From Actinomadura physcomitrii (GTDB taxonomy: Bacteria > Actinomycetota > Actinomycetes > Streptosporangiales > Streptosporangiaceae), in NCBI RefSeq assembly GCF_008923205.2, contig NZ_WBMS02000001.1:251708-315707 (forward strand): a stretch of 64,000 nucleotides of DNA. Reading direction: 5' to 3'. Positions 57,554 to 64,000 of this stretch are shown here, piece after piece. The notes beneath the pieces are model-generated. The model was not told where the DNA came from, ran no database searches, and saw only the letters and a program-made list of their open reading frames with translations. Position 1 is the stretch's first letter; every line of letters starts with the position of its first letter. Position numbers and translations under genes: made by a program.

Positions 57554-58590
57554 GACGGCTGGAATGCGATGGGATACCTGGCGGTGAATTCGTCGTAGTC
57601 TTCCAACGCGGTCACCTCGCCGATGAAGTGTCCGTCGGACACGGTGCAGAGCCGGTACGGGTCGGTGCGATAGTCGCAGTACACCAGGGTCTCGCACCCT
57701 TGGCGGGTCAGTTCGGCGCGCGGCTCGGTGACAATGATCAGTCCGGGCGGGCGCAGGTTATCGCGCAGCGTGTTGATGATCTGCGTTCGGCGGTCAGGAG
57801 CGATTTCGTACAACACGTAACTCAAGTTCGCGGCGTGTATCGGCCAGCGGTGCAGGAACTGCCGGAGCACCGCCGTGTCCAGGAGATCGACCTCGCAGGT
57901 TTCGGTCGTCGCGCCATTGACGTCCACCGCGTCGAGGGCGAACACCAGTTCACCGAACAGGGAATCGTAATATTCAGATGAGCCATAGCATTCCCGTACC
58001 CAATGCAGGTCGGGAAAGGGGCCCCGGTCGACGGCCAGCGCGCGGCGAATGGGAGCCTCCCGGTAGGCCGGGACGCCGCCGGGCCAAGGCAGGTCCGCGC
58101 TGAAGGCGGTGAACAGCTTCTCGTTGTTGATCTGTTTCGGCATGATGCCGAGGCCGGTTCCGAGATCGGCGAAGCATAGCCCGCTGCGGCTGTGCCGTGG
58201 GAGGCAGGCGCTGAGGATCACCTGAGGCACCAGGAAGCGCCGCGCTCCAGTGAAGGAGTTGCGTCGCTGCTCGACGATGGTGGCGATGCCGTCCGCATGC
58301 TCGCGTGCCATCCGCCCCAGTAACGCTGCCCGAGCCACCTCCGAGGCCGGTGCGCCGAGCAGAGCGAAATCTTCCGGAGCTACAGATTTAAGTGCGATAC
58401 CGAAAAGATTGATCAAGTGGCCCGGACTGTGCGCCGGCTGGCGCAGCGCGCAGCGTTCGAGGATGCTCGACAGATCGCTCGAAGGATCACTCAGATCGCG
58501 CGCCACCAGGCGAAAGAACTGGCGCCATCCGTGATCCTGGGGATGTTCTCCCAGTCGCTCGGCCGCGTTCTGAAGATCCTTTAAATTCAC
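57550..58590 (-). CDS. SAM-methyltransferase-like protein (DUF2332-like)
   Basis: A 346-aa protein from ATG 58590. N-terminal ~110 residues are helical (DHGWRQFFRLVARDLSDPSS, HSPGHLINLFGIALKSVAPE). A methyltransferase-type glycine-rich segment follows (CFADLGTGLGIMPKQINN), then VDVNGATTETCEVDLLDT and the hydrophobic strand ANLSYVLYEIAPDRRTQIIN. Overall layout recalls the DUF2332 group, whose N-terminal helices precede a Rossmann-like half, but the match is loose. It is coupled by GTGA to the membrane hydrolase gene. Upstream sequence (58591-58630) is AT-rich and likely promoter. Substrate unknown. Confidence 0.6.
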   Translation of the reverse strand: MNLKDLQNAAERLGEHPQDHGWRQFFRLVARDLSDPSSDLSSILERCALRQPAHSPGHLINLFGIALKSVAPEDFALLGAPASEVARAALLGRMAREHADGIATIVEQRRNSFTGARRFLVPQVILSACLPRHSRSGLCFADLGTGLGIMPKQINNEKLFTAFSADLPWPGGVPAYREAPIRRALAVDRGPFPDLHWVRECYGSSEYYDSLFGELVFALDAVDVNGATTETCEVDLLDTAVLRQFLHRWPIHAANLSYVLYEIAPDRRTQIINTLRDNLRPPGLIIVTEPRAELTRQGCETLVYCDYRTDPYRLCTVSDGHFIGEVTALEDYDEFTARYPIAFQPS

Positions 58591-59281
58591 AGTATAGAAG
58601 CTAACATTCGAGTTTTACTATGGCAAGTTAAGTAGATTAGGGTAAGTCAAAAACCTGGGTTTTGTCGTGCGCTACCGACATGTACGATCCGGTACCGGAC
58701 GAGCAGCAGCCCGCCATCGCTCCGCCTCTCCACTCCCACCCGGGCTCGTGCCGTGCCCATGCGAGGCTGACTGGTCTGGCCGACTCTCGGGCTCCGACGG
58801 ACGTACCAGCCTCGCTGTGTTCCGGTGCCCGAGGCGGGGGTGCGCCCCGCCTCGGTGTCAACCCGGGCAAGGTAAGGCTCCTACGCACAAAGTGTCCGCA
58901 ACGCGCAGCGAACGGCACAGCTCTCGAAAATGGTGGCTCGGCCGTCATGTGCGATGGACAGGCGCGTCCCGCAGCGGCCGAGGGGATGACGACGGGATTC
59001 GAAGAGGCTTCCGCCGACGCCCGGCGGCTGCGGCTACGAGACCCGGTGCCGCGGGACCCGGCGGTCGCGCAGGAGTCGAAACGCGTCCTCAACCGAGTGC
59101 TGCTGCCGGTGCTCGACGCGGCGGGCCGCGCGCCGCGCTGCGGCTTGTCAACGGCTCGGCCGAGTAGAGCAAGACACGGCCGCCGAGGCGGGATGGACGG
59201 TCTACGGCCTAACCAGAGCCCACGATCGGCGAAGCTGACCTGAGCGGCCTTACGCACCCCTGGCTCTCACCATGCCTCGCC
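58591..59281. terminator. Intergenic region with 11-bp hairpin (58829-58855)
   Basis: 691 bp between two minus-strand genes. A perfect 11-bp stem CCGAGGCGGGG/CCCCGCCTCGG (58829-58839, 58845-58855) is a terminator candidate. The frames through 58662-59243 are Arg/Ser/Pro-rich without ribosome-binding sites and are not called. A stretch at 58986-59130 is slightly protein-like and may be a gene remnant. Confidence 0.5.
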
Positions 59282-60772
59282 TTATGAACGAAATGGTTTT
59301 TGGGCGTTGGTTGATTTGCTCGTGGGCGCCGTGTGGCGGGCTACTGGGTGTGGGGTGGTGAGGCATTCGTCGATGGAGGCGGGGAAGCCGGCGGCGGCGA
59401 GGGTGCTTTGGCTGGTTGCGGCTGAGCGGCGGATGATGAGGCGGGCTTCGTCGGCTTGGGCGGGGTTGCCGGCTGCGAGTGCTTCGACTGTGTGGCCGAG
59501 CGTGGTGACGGTTTCGGTGCCTTGGGTTTCTGTGGCTTCGTAGAGGCGTAGGAGGTGGCGGGTTGATGCGGGGACGCGGGGGCGGAAGGTCGGGTGCTGT
59601 TGCTGCTGTTGGAGGACGTCGATGACGGCGAGGTCGTTGATGGCGGTGCGGTGGTGGGCGGCGATGACGTTGCAGGCCTCGAAGGCTTTGAGGGTGACGG
59701 TGGCGACGCGGGCGGCGTCGGTTGTCGTAACGGCGAGCTGGGCGGGTGGTTTCATGCGGCAGGAGGCGCGGGGGCTGGGTGTCCAGGCTGGGTCGGTGTG
59801 GATGAGGCGTCCGAGACGGATGATGAGGTCGCTGGCGTCGGTGGCGATTCCGGTGGCGGGGTGGCCGAAATGGTCGTAGGCGTCCCAGCGTCGGATGATT
59901 GCTTTCCATCGTCCACTGGTCTTCCTGGCGGATTGGGCGACTTGTTTGAGGTGTGGGATGTGGTGCGGTTCGTTGAGTTCTTCGATGCGGCGGGTGAGGT
60001 GGAGGATGGTTTTGCTGTTGATGTCGCAGATGATGGCGGCTGCGCGGGCGAGGTAGCGCCAGGTGGTGATCGAGCCGGGTGCATCGGGTTTGTTCAGCCG
60101 TTGGATGCTGGCGTTGATCCCGGTGATGGATTGGTTGATGTCCTCGCCGGCGGTGGGTGGGATCCGTTCGGGGGTGCGGTGGAGCGGGACAGGCTCGATC
60201 GGTGGCCGTTGGTCGGCGCCGAACACGCGGGACAGGACGGCTGCGGTCAGGAGCGGTCGGCTGGCGGTGTTCGCTGGGGCCCCGGTGTGCTTGGTCAGGT
60301 GGGCGGCGGTGGCGGTGTGGTCGCTGAGGTGGTGGAGCAGGGCGCGGGCGGTGTCGGTGGCGGCGATGGTGGGCGCGTCCGGTGAGATGGTTTCGGTGAG
60401 GGTGGTCGGGGTGTGGGAGGCGAGCAGGTCGAGGCCGCAGCCGAGGGCGAGGGAGACGCAGCGGATCTTTTCGGCGAGGGTGGTTTCGGGTGTTTCGGTG
60501 GTGGGGCGGGGACCGAGGATTTGCGCGGCGTGGTCGATGAGGGTTGAGGCGCGGTGGGCGGCGTCCCGCACGCCGTGGTCGTGGGTGTGCGGGACGCCGA
60601 ATCCGGTGGCGATCTGGTCGTGGTAGCGGACGAGGACGTGGGCGAGTTGGGAGAGTTCGGCTCGGACGGCGGGCTGGGCGGCGTGGTGGGCGATGTCGGG
60701 TGCGTGGACGGCGGTTTTGAGGTCGATCAGGTGTTCGGCGGCGAGCGCGGTCATGTCCCCGAAGGTGACCAT
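59282..60772 (-). CDS. Uncharacterized 496-aa accessory-element protein
   Basis: A large Ala/Thr/His-rich soluble protein from ATG 60772 (MVTFGDMTALAAEHLIDLKT). It looks mostly helical: HAAQPAVRAELSQLAHVLVR, DINQSITGINASIQRLNKPD, HHIPHLKQVAQSARKTSGRW, RWDAYDHFGHPATGIATDAS. No membrane helix, signal peptide or catalytic motif is apparent. It is the last gene of the minus-strand operon and starts six bases after the stop of the 60779 gene. Similar proteins occur in actinomycete islands with unknown function. Confidence 0.68.
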   Translation of the reverse strand: MVTFGDMTALAAEHLIDLKTAVHAPDIAHHAAQPAVRAELSQLAHVLVRYHDQIATGFGVPHTHDHGVRDAAHRASTLIDHAAQILGPRPTTETPETTLAEKIRCVSLALGCGLDLLASHTPTTLTETISPDAPTIAATDTARALLHHLSDHTATAAHLTKHTGAPANTASRPLLTAAVLSRVFGADQRPPIEPVPLHRTPERIPPTAGEDINQSITGINASIQRLNKPDAPGSITTWRYLARAAAIICDINSKTILHLTRRIEELNEPHHIPHLKQVAQSARKTSGRWKAIIRRWDAYDHFGHPATGIATDASDLIIRLGRLIHTDPAWTPSPRASCRMKPPAQLAVTTTDAARVATVTLKAFEACNVIAAHHRTAINDLAVIDVLQQQQQHPTFRPRVPASTRHLLRLYEATETQGTETVTTLGHTVEALAAGNPAQADEARLIIRRSAATSQSTLAAAGFPASIDECLTTPHPVARHTAPTSKSTNAQKPFRS

Positions 60773-60778
60773 GGGCGG

Positions 60779-61162
60779 CTACCGGAGGGCTTCGCGGAGC
60801 CGGCCGGCGTGCAGCGCTGCTTGGAGGCAGGCCATCTTGTCGTCGGGGTGACTGGCCAGTTCGGCGGCGCGTACCAGGCTCTGGGAGACCTTGCCGGCCA
60901 GTTCGAACAGCGCGTCGGCCGTGGCGTCGGCGGTGTCCTGGTCGGCCGGTGCTGCGGTCTGCAGAGACGGGGCTTGGCGGAGGGCGCGGTGGGCTTGGGT
61001 GGCTTCGCCTTCGGCCATGCCCCAGGCGATGTATCCGTCGGGTTGTTGGGCGGCGAAGGCGGTGATGACGCGTTCGGCGTGGGCGAGGTCGTTGAGGGCG
61101 GTGGCGAGGAGTTCGGTGAACCAGGTCTGGCGGACCTGAGCGTGCTCGCGTTCGTGGGTCAT
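60779..61162 (-). CDS. Uncharacterized protein, paralogue A1 of duplicated module
   Basis: A 127-aa helical protein from ATG 61162, in an ATGA overlap with a tiny upstream frame. The C-terminal block HPDDKMACLQAALHAGRLRE is repeated almost exactly in the 62076 gene product (DPGDRVACLQAAHHAGRLHA), so the two are tandem paralogues. N-terminal part EHAQVRQTWFTELLATALND. Function unknown. Confidence 0.68.
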   Translation of the reverse strand: MTHEREHAQVRQTWFTELLATALNDLAHAERVITAFAAQQPDGYIAWGMAEGEATQAHRALRQAPSLQTAAPADQDTADATADALFELAGKVSQSLVRAAELASHPDDKMACLQAALHAGRLREALR

Positions 61163-61266
61163 GTGCGGGTCCTCGGCTCTTCGGGTGGGTGGGGCTGGTG
61201 TGCATAGCGGGTGGGGCCGGGGCGGATTCGGGCGTGGCCGCGTTGGTGGCGGGTGGTGTTGCGCAT
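61159..61266 (-). CDS. Tiny coupled ORF (35 aa)
   Basis: Begins at ATG 61266 with AGGAG seven bases upstream and ends in an ATGA overlap with the 61162 start. The peptide is Arg/His/Pro-rich (MRNTTRHQRGHARIRPGPTR). The good Shine-Dalgarno spacing and coupling suggest real translation, possibly only to drive the downstream gene. Confidence 0.45.
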   Translation of the reverse strand: MRNTTRHQRGHARIRPGPTRYAHQPHPPEEPRTRT

Positions 61267-61286
61267 ATGGGTTCTCCTGGTGCGTC

Positions 61287-62069
61287 TCATGCGGCTTGGG
61301 ATGGGCCGGGGTGGCGTCTTGGCTGGTTGTCCGGGCGGGTGGTGGGCGCTGCTGGGGGGCTCGGTATGACTTGGGTGATGTGGTGGGGGAAGTCGTTGGC
61401 GGCGGCTGCGGTATCACGCGGGCGGCCGGCGGGTGCAGGTGGTGGCGGTTTGGGGTCGAGTTCGTTGCGCAGTTGGTGCGCGGGGACGCCTGACCAGGTG
61501 CTGAGCGCCTCGATCAGGGTGTCGCGGGAGCGTTTGATGGCGGCGCGGTCGGGTGTCGTGGCGCTGGTGAGGCGGGCCGCGAGGCTGATGTAGGCGCGTT
61601 CGGCCTGGTCGGCACGGGAGATGGCGCCCAGGGGCGTTGGGGGCGGTGGGAAGGGAGGCGCTGGGGCCAGGTGGCCGGTCGGCGCGGCGAGGATGGTGGG
61701 GATGCCGGGGACTTCGACGAGGTAGATCGTCCCGGCGTCGGATCTGCTGGTGGTCCAGCCGACGATCGTGCCGCAGCGGTCGCCGTGCAGGGGGAGGCAG
61801 ACCTCGTCGCCGACCTTGTACGGTGCGGCGTCCTGGCCGGGGTTGTGTGTGGTGGTTGCGCGTCCGCCGGCGATGACCTCGGCGAAGTCGAGGTCGTGAT
61901 CGATGGCGTAGTGCTCCAGGTCGTTGATCAGGGCGCTGAGCAGGGCTCGGGTGTAGAGCGGGTCGCGGTCGAGCAGGGAGCCGCCGCCGGGGAAGGCCGA
62001 CTGTTCGTAGGTGCGGACGAGGTGGGTGGCGCGTGCCAGCTGGGTGGCGTTGGGGTCGTGGTCGGTCAT
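61287..62069 (-). CDS. Uncharacterized protein, paralogue B1 of duplicated module
   Basis: A 260-aa protein from ATG 62069. A small SH3/KOW-like segment is visible (PYKVGDEVCLPLHGDRCGTI) followed by a linker LAPAPPFPPPPTPLGAI and a helical domain (RADQAERAYISLAARLTSAT, LIEALSTWSGVPAHQLRN). The same order occurs in the 62519 gene product (IGSTVQLEGPAAHEAVLLGQ, LEPAPPFPATPTHQGV, LLDALTTWNDMPERNITDL), marking a tandem duplication. C-terminus is Pro-rich. Function unknown. Confidence 0.68.
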   Translation of the reverse strand: MTDHDPNATQLARATHLVRTYEQSAFPGGGSLLDRDPLYTRALLSALINDLEHYAIDHDLDFAEVIAGGRATTTHNPGQDAAPYKVGDEVCLPLHGDRCGTIVGWTTSRSDAGTIYLVEVPGIPTILAAPTGHLAPAPPFPPPPTPLGAISRADQAERAYISLAARLTSATTPDRAAIKRSRDTLIEALSTWSGVPAHQLRNELDPKPPPPAPAGRPRDTAAAANDFPHHITQVIPSPPAAPTTRPDNQPRRHPGPSQAA

Positions 62070-62075
62070 GGGCTC

Positions 62076-62477
62076 CTACTTCAGGGCCGCGTGCAGGCGG
62101 CCGGCGTGGTGTGCGGCTTGCAGGCAGGCGACGCGGTCGCCGGGGTCGGTGGACTTGGAAGCGGCGTTGAGGATCGCCTGGGTGACGACCAGCACGAAGT
62201 CGGCGATCGCCTCGGCGAGTTCCCGGGTCTGGTCCGTGGTCATGGGTGCGGCGCTGGGCCAGGCGAGGGTGGGGGCTTGTGACAGCGCCCACCATGCGTC
62301 GATGGCCGCGGTGGTCGCAGTTTCGTGGTCGAGGTGGTTCGGCTCGTCGTCGAGGTCGGGGAGCACGGTCGTGGCGCGTTCGATCAGCTCCAAGCCGATG
62401 AAGGCCGAGGCGAGCAGGGCGGGGATGGAGTCGGCGGCTTTGATCTGTCGCGTGAGGTAGCGGAACTGGTGCTTCAG
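62076..62477 (-). CDS. Uncharacterized protein, paralogue A2, probable CTG start
   Basis: A 133-aa protein. The frame contains no ATG or GTG before a TTG at 62393, but protein-like sequence continues upstream (RYLTRQIKAADSIPALLASA, FIGLELIERATTVLPDLDDE) to a CTG at 62477 preceded by GGAGG with five-base spacing; CTG is therefore the likely start. The C-terminal DPGDRVACLQAAHHAGRLHA is shared with the 60779 gene. It ends six bases before the B1 gene start. Function unknown. Confidence 0.65.
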   Translation of the reverse strand: MKHQFRYLTRQIKAADSIPALLASAFIGLELIERATTVLPDLDDEPNHLDHETATTAAIDAWWALSQAPTLAWPSAAPMTTDQTRELAEAIADFVLVVTQAILNAASKSTDPGDRVACLQAAHHAGRLHAALK

Positions 62478-62518
62478 GAGATCCTCCGTGGTGTTGCGGC
62501 TGTTGGTTGCGGGGTGGG

Positions 62519-63379
62519 TCAGCGGCTGGGGCCGAGCGGTGGTTGCCGTCGGCGTGACGCGGGGCTCGTGACCGGCTTGTGTTCGCCGGCGATGCTGTCG
62601 GCCAGAGGGACCGGGAACGCTTGAGCGGCGAGTTGGGCGGGCGTGGGCCGATCGGTTGGGTCGGTGGCGGGCGCCGGAGGCGGCGGCTGGGTGACGTCGC
62701 CCGGTTCTGCTGTGTTCAGGTGTTCGGCGACCCTGCTCAACAGCAGGTCGGTGATGTTGCGTTCGGGCATGTCGTTCCAGGTCGTGAGCGCGTCCAGCAG
62801 GGTCCGGTGGTCGTGCAAGTCGTCGCGGGTCGGTTGGTGGCCGTGGACGTCTGCGAGGGCGATGCGGGTGGCGGTGTCGACCAGGAGCTGTTCGGCTTTG
62901 AGCGGGTCGTGGACGACACCTTGATGGGTGGGCGTGGCGGGGAAGGGCGGTGCCGGCTCCAGGTTCGCGGCCAGCACGGGCTGGTTCTGGGTCTGTCCGA
63001 GGAAGTGCACGTAGTACTCGGCCTGGCCTTGCTGGGAGACCAGGACGCCGGTGACGGTGCCCCGGGTCGGCTGGCCCAGCAGGACGGCCTCGTGCGCGGC
63101 GGGGCCTTCGAGCTGGACGGTCGAGCCGATGGCGAAGGCGTTGGGGTTGCCGCGTTCGATGTCGTAGTAGGCCTGTGCTTGGGCGGCCAGGTCGTGGAAG
63201 TCGATGCCGCGGCGGTCGGCGTAGTGCATCAGGTCGACCAGCAGGTCGCTGATCAACTCGCGGGCGTCGTCGTCGTTGGCGTGGTGGTCGAGGTGCTCGG
63301 TCTGCTCGAAGAGAGCTTGGAAGGCATCGAGAGCGGCGGCTCCGAACTCGGCGAACTCATCGGCGCCGGCTTCGGTCAT
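62519..63379 (-). CDS. Uncharacterized protein, paralogue B2 of duplicated module
   Basis: A 286-aa protein from ATG 63379 (MTEAGADEFAEFGAAALDAF). N-terminal acidic helices (NDDDARELISDLLVDLMHYA), a small beta-rich KOW/SH3-like stretch (FAIGSTVQLEGPAAHEAVLL, GTVTGVLVSQQGQAEYYVHF), the LEPAPPFPATPTHQG linker and a helical domain (HDHRTLLDALTTWNDMPERN). Homologous in order and motifs to B1 (61287). The Pro-rich tail ends in PSR. The upstream extension of this frame to 63736 overlaps another gene and is not used. Confidence 0.68.
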   Translation of the reverse strand: MTEAGADEFAEFGAAALDAFQALFEQTEHLDHHANDDDARELISDLLVDLMHYADRRGIDFHDLAAQAQAYYDIERGNPNAFAIGSTVQLEGPAAHEAVLLGQPTRGTVTGVLVSQQGQAEYYVHFLGQTQNQPVLAANLEPAPPFPATPTHQGVVHDPLKAEQLLVDTATRIALADVHGHQPTRDDLHDHRTLLDALTTWNDMPERNITDLLLSRVAEHLNTAEPGDVTQPPPPAPATDPTDRPTPAQLAAQAFPVPLADSIAGEHKPVTSPASRRRQPPLGPSR

Positions 63380-63432
63380 ATGGCCTCCATGGAGTCGGTG
63401 GGCTGGTGACGCGGGCGGGTGCTGCGGTGGGT

Positions 63433-64000
63433 CTAGAGGCGGCGTGGGCGTCGCTCGGAACGGTCCGGCGGTTTCGGGACGGCACGCGGGGCGTCGGGCC
63501 GGATCGGTGTGGGGCCTTGCGGGAAGCCGGTCGCGGCCAGCCGCGCGACCGGCGAGGGGCCGGGCGGGACGGCAGCGGCGATGTCGGTCGGCCGGGTGGG
63601 TTGCGGGACGGGTGGGGGCAGGTGGCGGGCGATCTTTTCCGGGTGGCCGCCCGACCATGCCGCGAGGGCTTCGGATAGCCGTGCGAGGTCGTCGAGCCGG
63701 TCCTGGTAGCCGGCCGGGGCGCGGTCGGCGTTGCACTCGAGCCAGGCGGTGAGAGCGACGATCGTCTCCTCGGCATCGCGTGCGTGGGTGATGACTCCGG
63801 TTGTTCGCGTGGCGATGGGCAGGAAGGCGTCCGCCGGTTGGAGTTCGGACGCGGTCACGTGCACGGTGTCAGCGACGGCCGGGACGCGGACCGTGCACCT
63901 GGCATCGCCACCGGGTGTCTGGGTGAGGGAGGTGATGAAGCCGCGCCAGCGTGGGTACCGCGGTGCGGCTCCGGTGGCGGTTTCCTGCTGGCGAATCTGT
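63433..64000 (-). CDS. Uncharacterized protein, 5' part outside window
   Basis: Open in frame from the right edge of the window to 63433. Visible segments are PRYPRWRGFITSLTQTPGGD, ARCTVRVPAVADTVHVTASE, ADAFLPIATRTTGVITHARD and a helical TIVALTAWLECNADRAPAGY, then a Pro-rich tail. A GTG at 63864 could start a shorter protein, but protein-like sequence continues upstream to the edge, so the true start lies beyond 64000. The ALAAWSGGHPEKIARHL stretch recalls the W-rich helical part of B1/B2. First visible gene of the minus-strand operon. Confidence 0.6.
   Translation of the reverse strand, partial: QIRQQETATGAAPRYPRWRGFITSLTQTPGGDARCTVRVPAVADTVHVTASELQPADAFLPIATRTTGVITHARDAEETIVALTAWLECNADRAPAGYQDRLDDLARLSEALAAWSGGHPEKIARHLPPPVPQPTRPTDIAAAVPPGPSPVARLAATGFPQGPTPIRPDAPRAVPKPPDRSERRPRRL

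Noticed and set aside
58662-59243. 193-codon plus-strand frame in the gap before 59282
   Set aside because: No ribosome-binding site and low-quality composition; a terminator-like hairpin lies inside it.
59250-61205. 651-codon minus-strand frame
   Set aside because: His/Pro/Arg-rich; it overlaps the 59282 and 60779 genes in another frame and has no motif.

Overview
The window reads as chromosomal DNA of a high-GC, mycothiol-using, non-Streptomyces-like actinomycete (Actinomadura/Thermomonosporaceae or a relative; this is inferred from gene content, not from a marker gene). Supporting signs are strong GC3 bias, many GTG starts, leaderless-looking promoters, XRE/DUF397 pairs, a mycothiol-dependent TIGR03086-type protein and a DCD-DUT type dCTP deaminase. 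The first ~90 bases are a G/C homopolymer fold-back and are probably a contig-end artefact.

Region A (about 90-16125) is ordinary chromosome: a fatty-acid/aromatic beta-oxidation pair (3-hydroxyacyl-CoA dehydrogenase and thiolase, divergent), a cluster of tiny GntR winged-helix proteins with one decayed copy, a maltokinase-cap protein, a TIGR01777 epimerase behind a KstR/TetR-like palindrome, a DUF2945-DUF3140 pair, an FAD oxidoreductase, a TIGR03086 protein, a membrane Fe-S oxidoreductase, a ZIP transporter, a proVWX glycine-betaine uptake operon, dcd, and a tRNA-Gly(CCC).

Region B (about 16126 to the right edge) is accessory DNA beginning at the 3' end of the tRNA-Gly gene, as expected of an integrated mobilizable element, although no integrase or right attachment site is visible. 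It carries a LuxR-S9 peptidase-MFS operon, a hairpin-rich candidate oriT followed by a MobC-like protein and an HUH relaxase, a secreted ricin-type lectin divergent from a large HTH-STAND-WD40 protein, and a replication/maintenance operon (DUF2637, ArdC-TOPRIM primase, superinfection-immunity-like membrane protein). An SOS-type box, an Imm51-like protein, an XRE/DUF397/DUF397 module with an anti-sigma-type ATPase, and a type VII (WXG100) toxin with a pentapeptide-repeat partner follow.

Region C (44.5-54.7 kb) is an FxLD-type class I lanthipeptide cluster. On the minus strand are an S9 peptidase and a frameshifted XRE/TPR regulator. On the plus strand are a PIMT-like FxLD methyltransferase, the precursor peptide, an intercistronic hairpin, a full-length LanB, a LanC and a separate SpaB_C-type protein. 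A minus-strand block with lower-GC intergenic DNA follows (two alpha/beta hydrolases and a methyltransferase-like protein). Last comes a minus-strand operon of uncharacterized proteins (59.3-64.0 kb) built around a tandemly duplicated two-gene module; it runs off the window. Most likely the peptide is glutamylated/dehydrated by LanB (possibly with the stand-alone elimination domain), cyclized by LanC, modified at Asp by the methyltransferase, and trimmed by the S9 peptidase.
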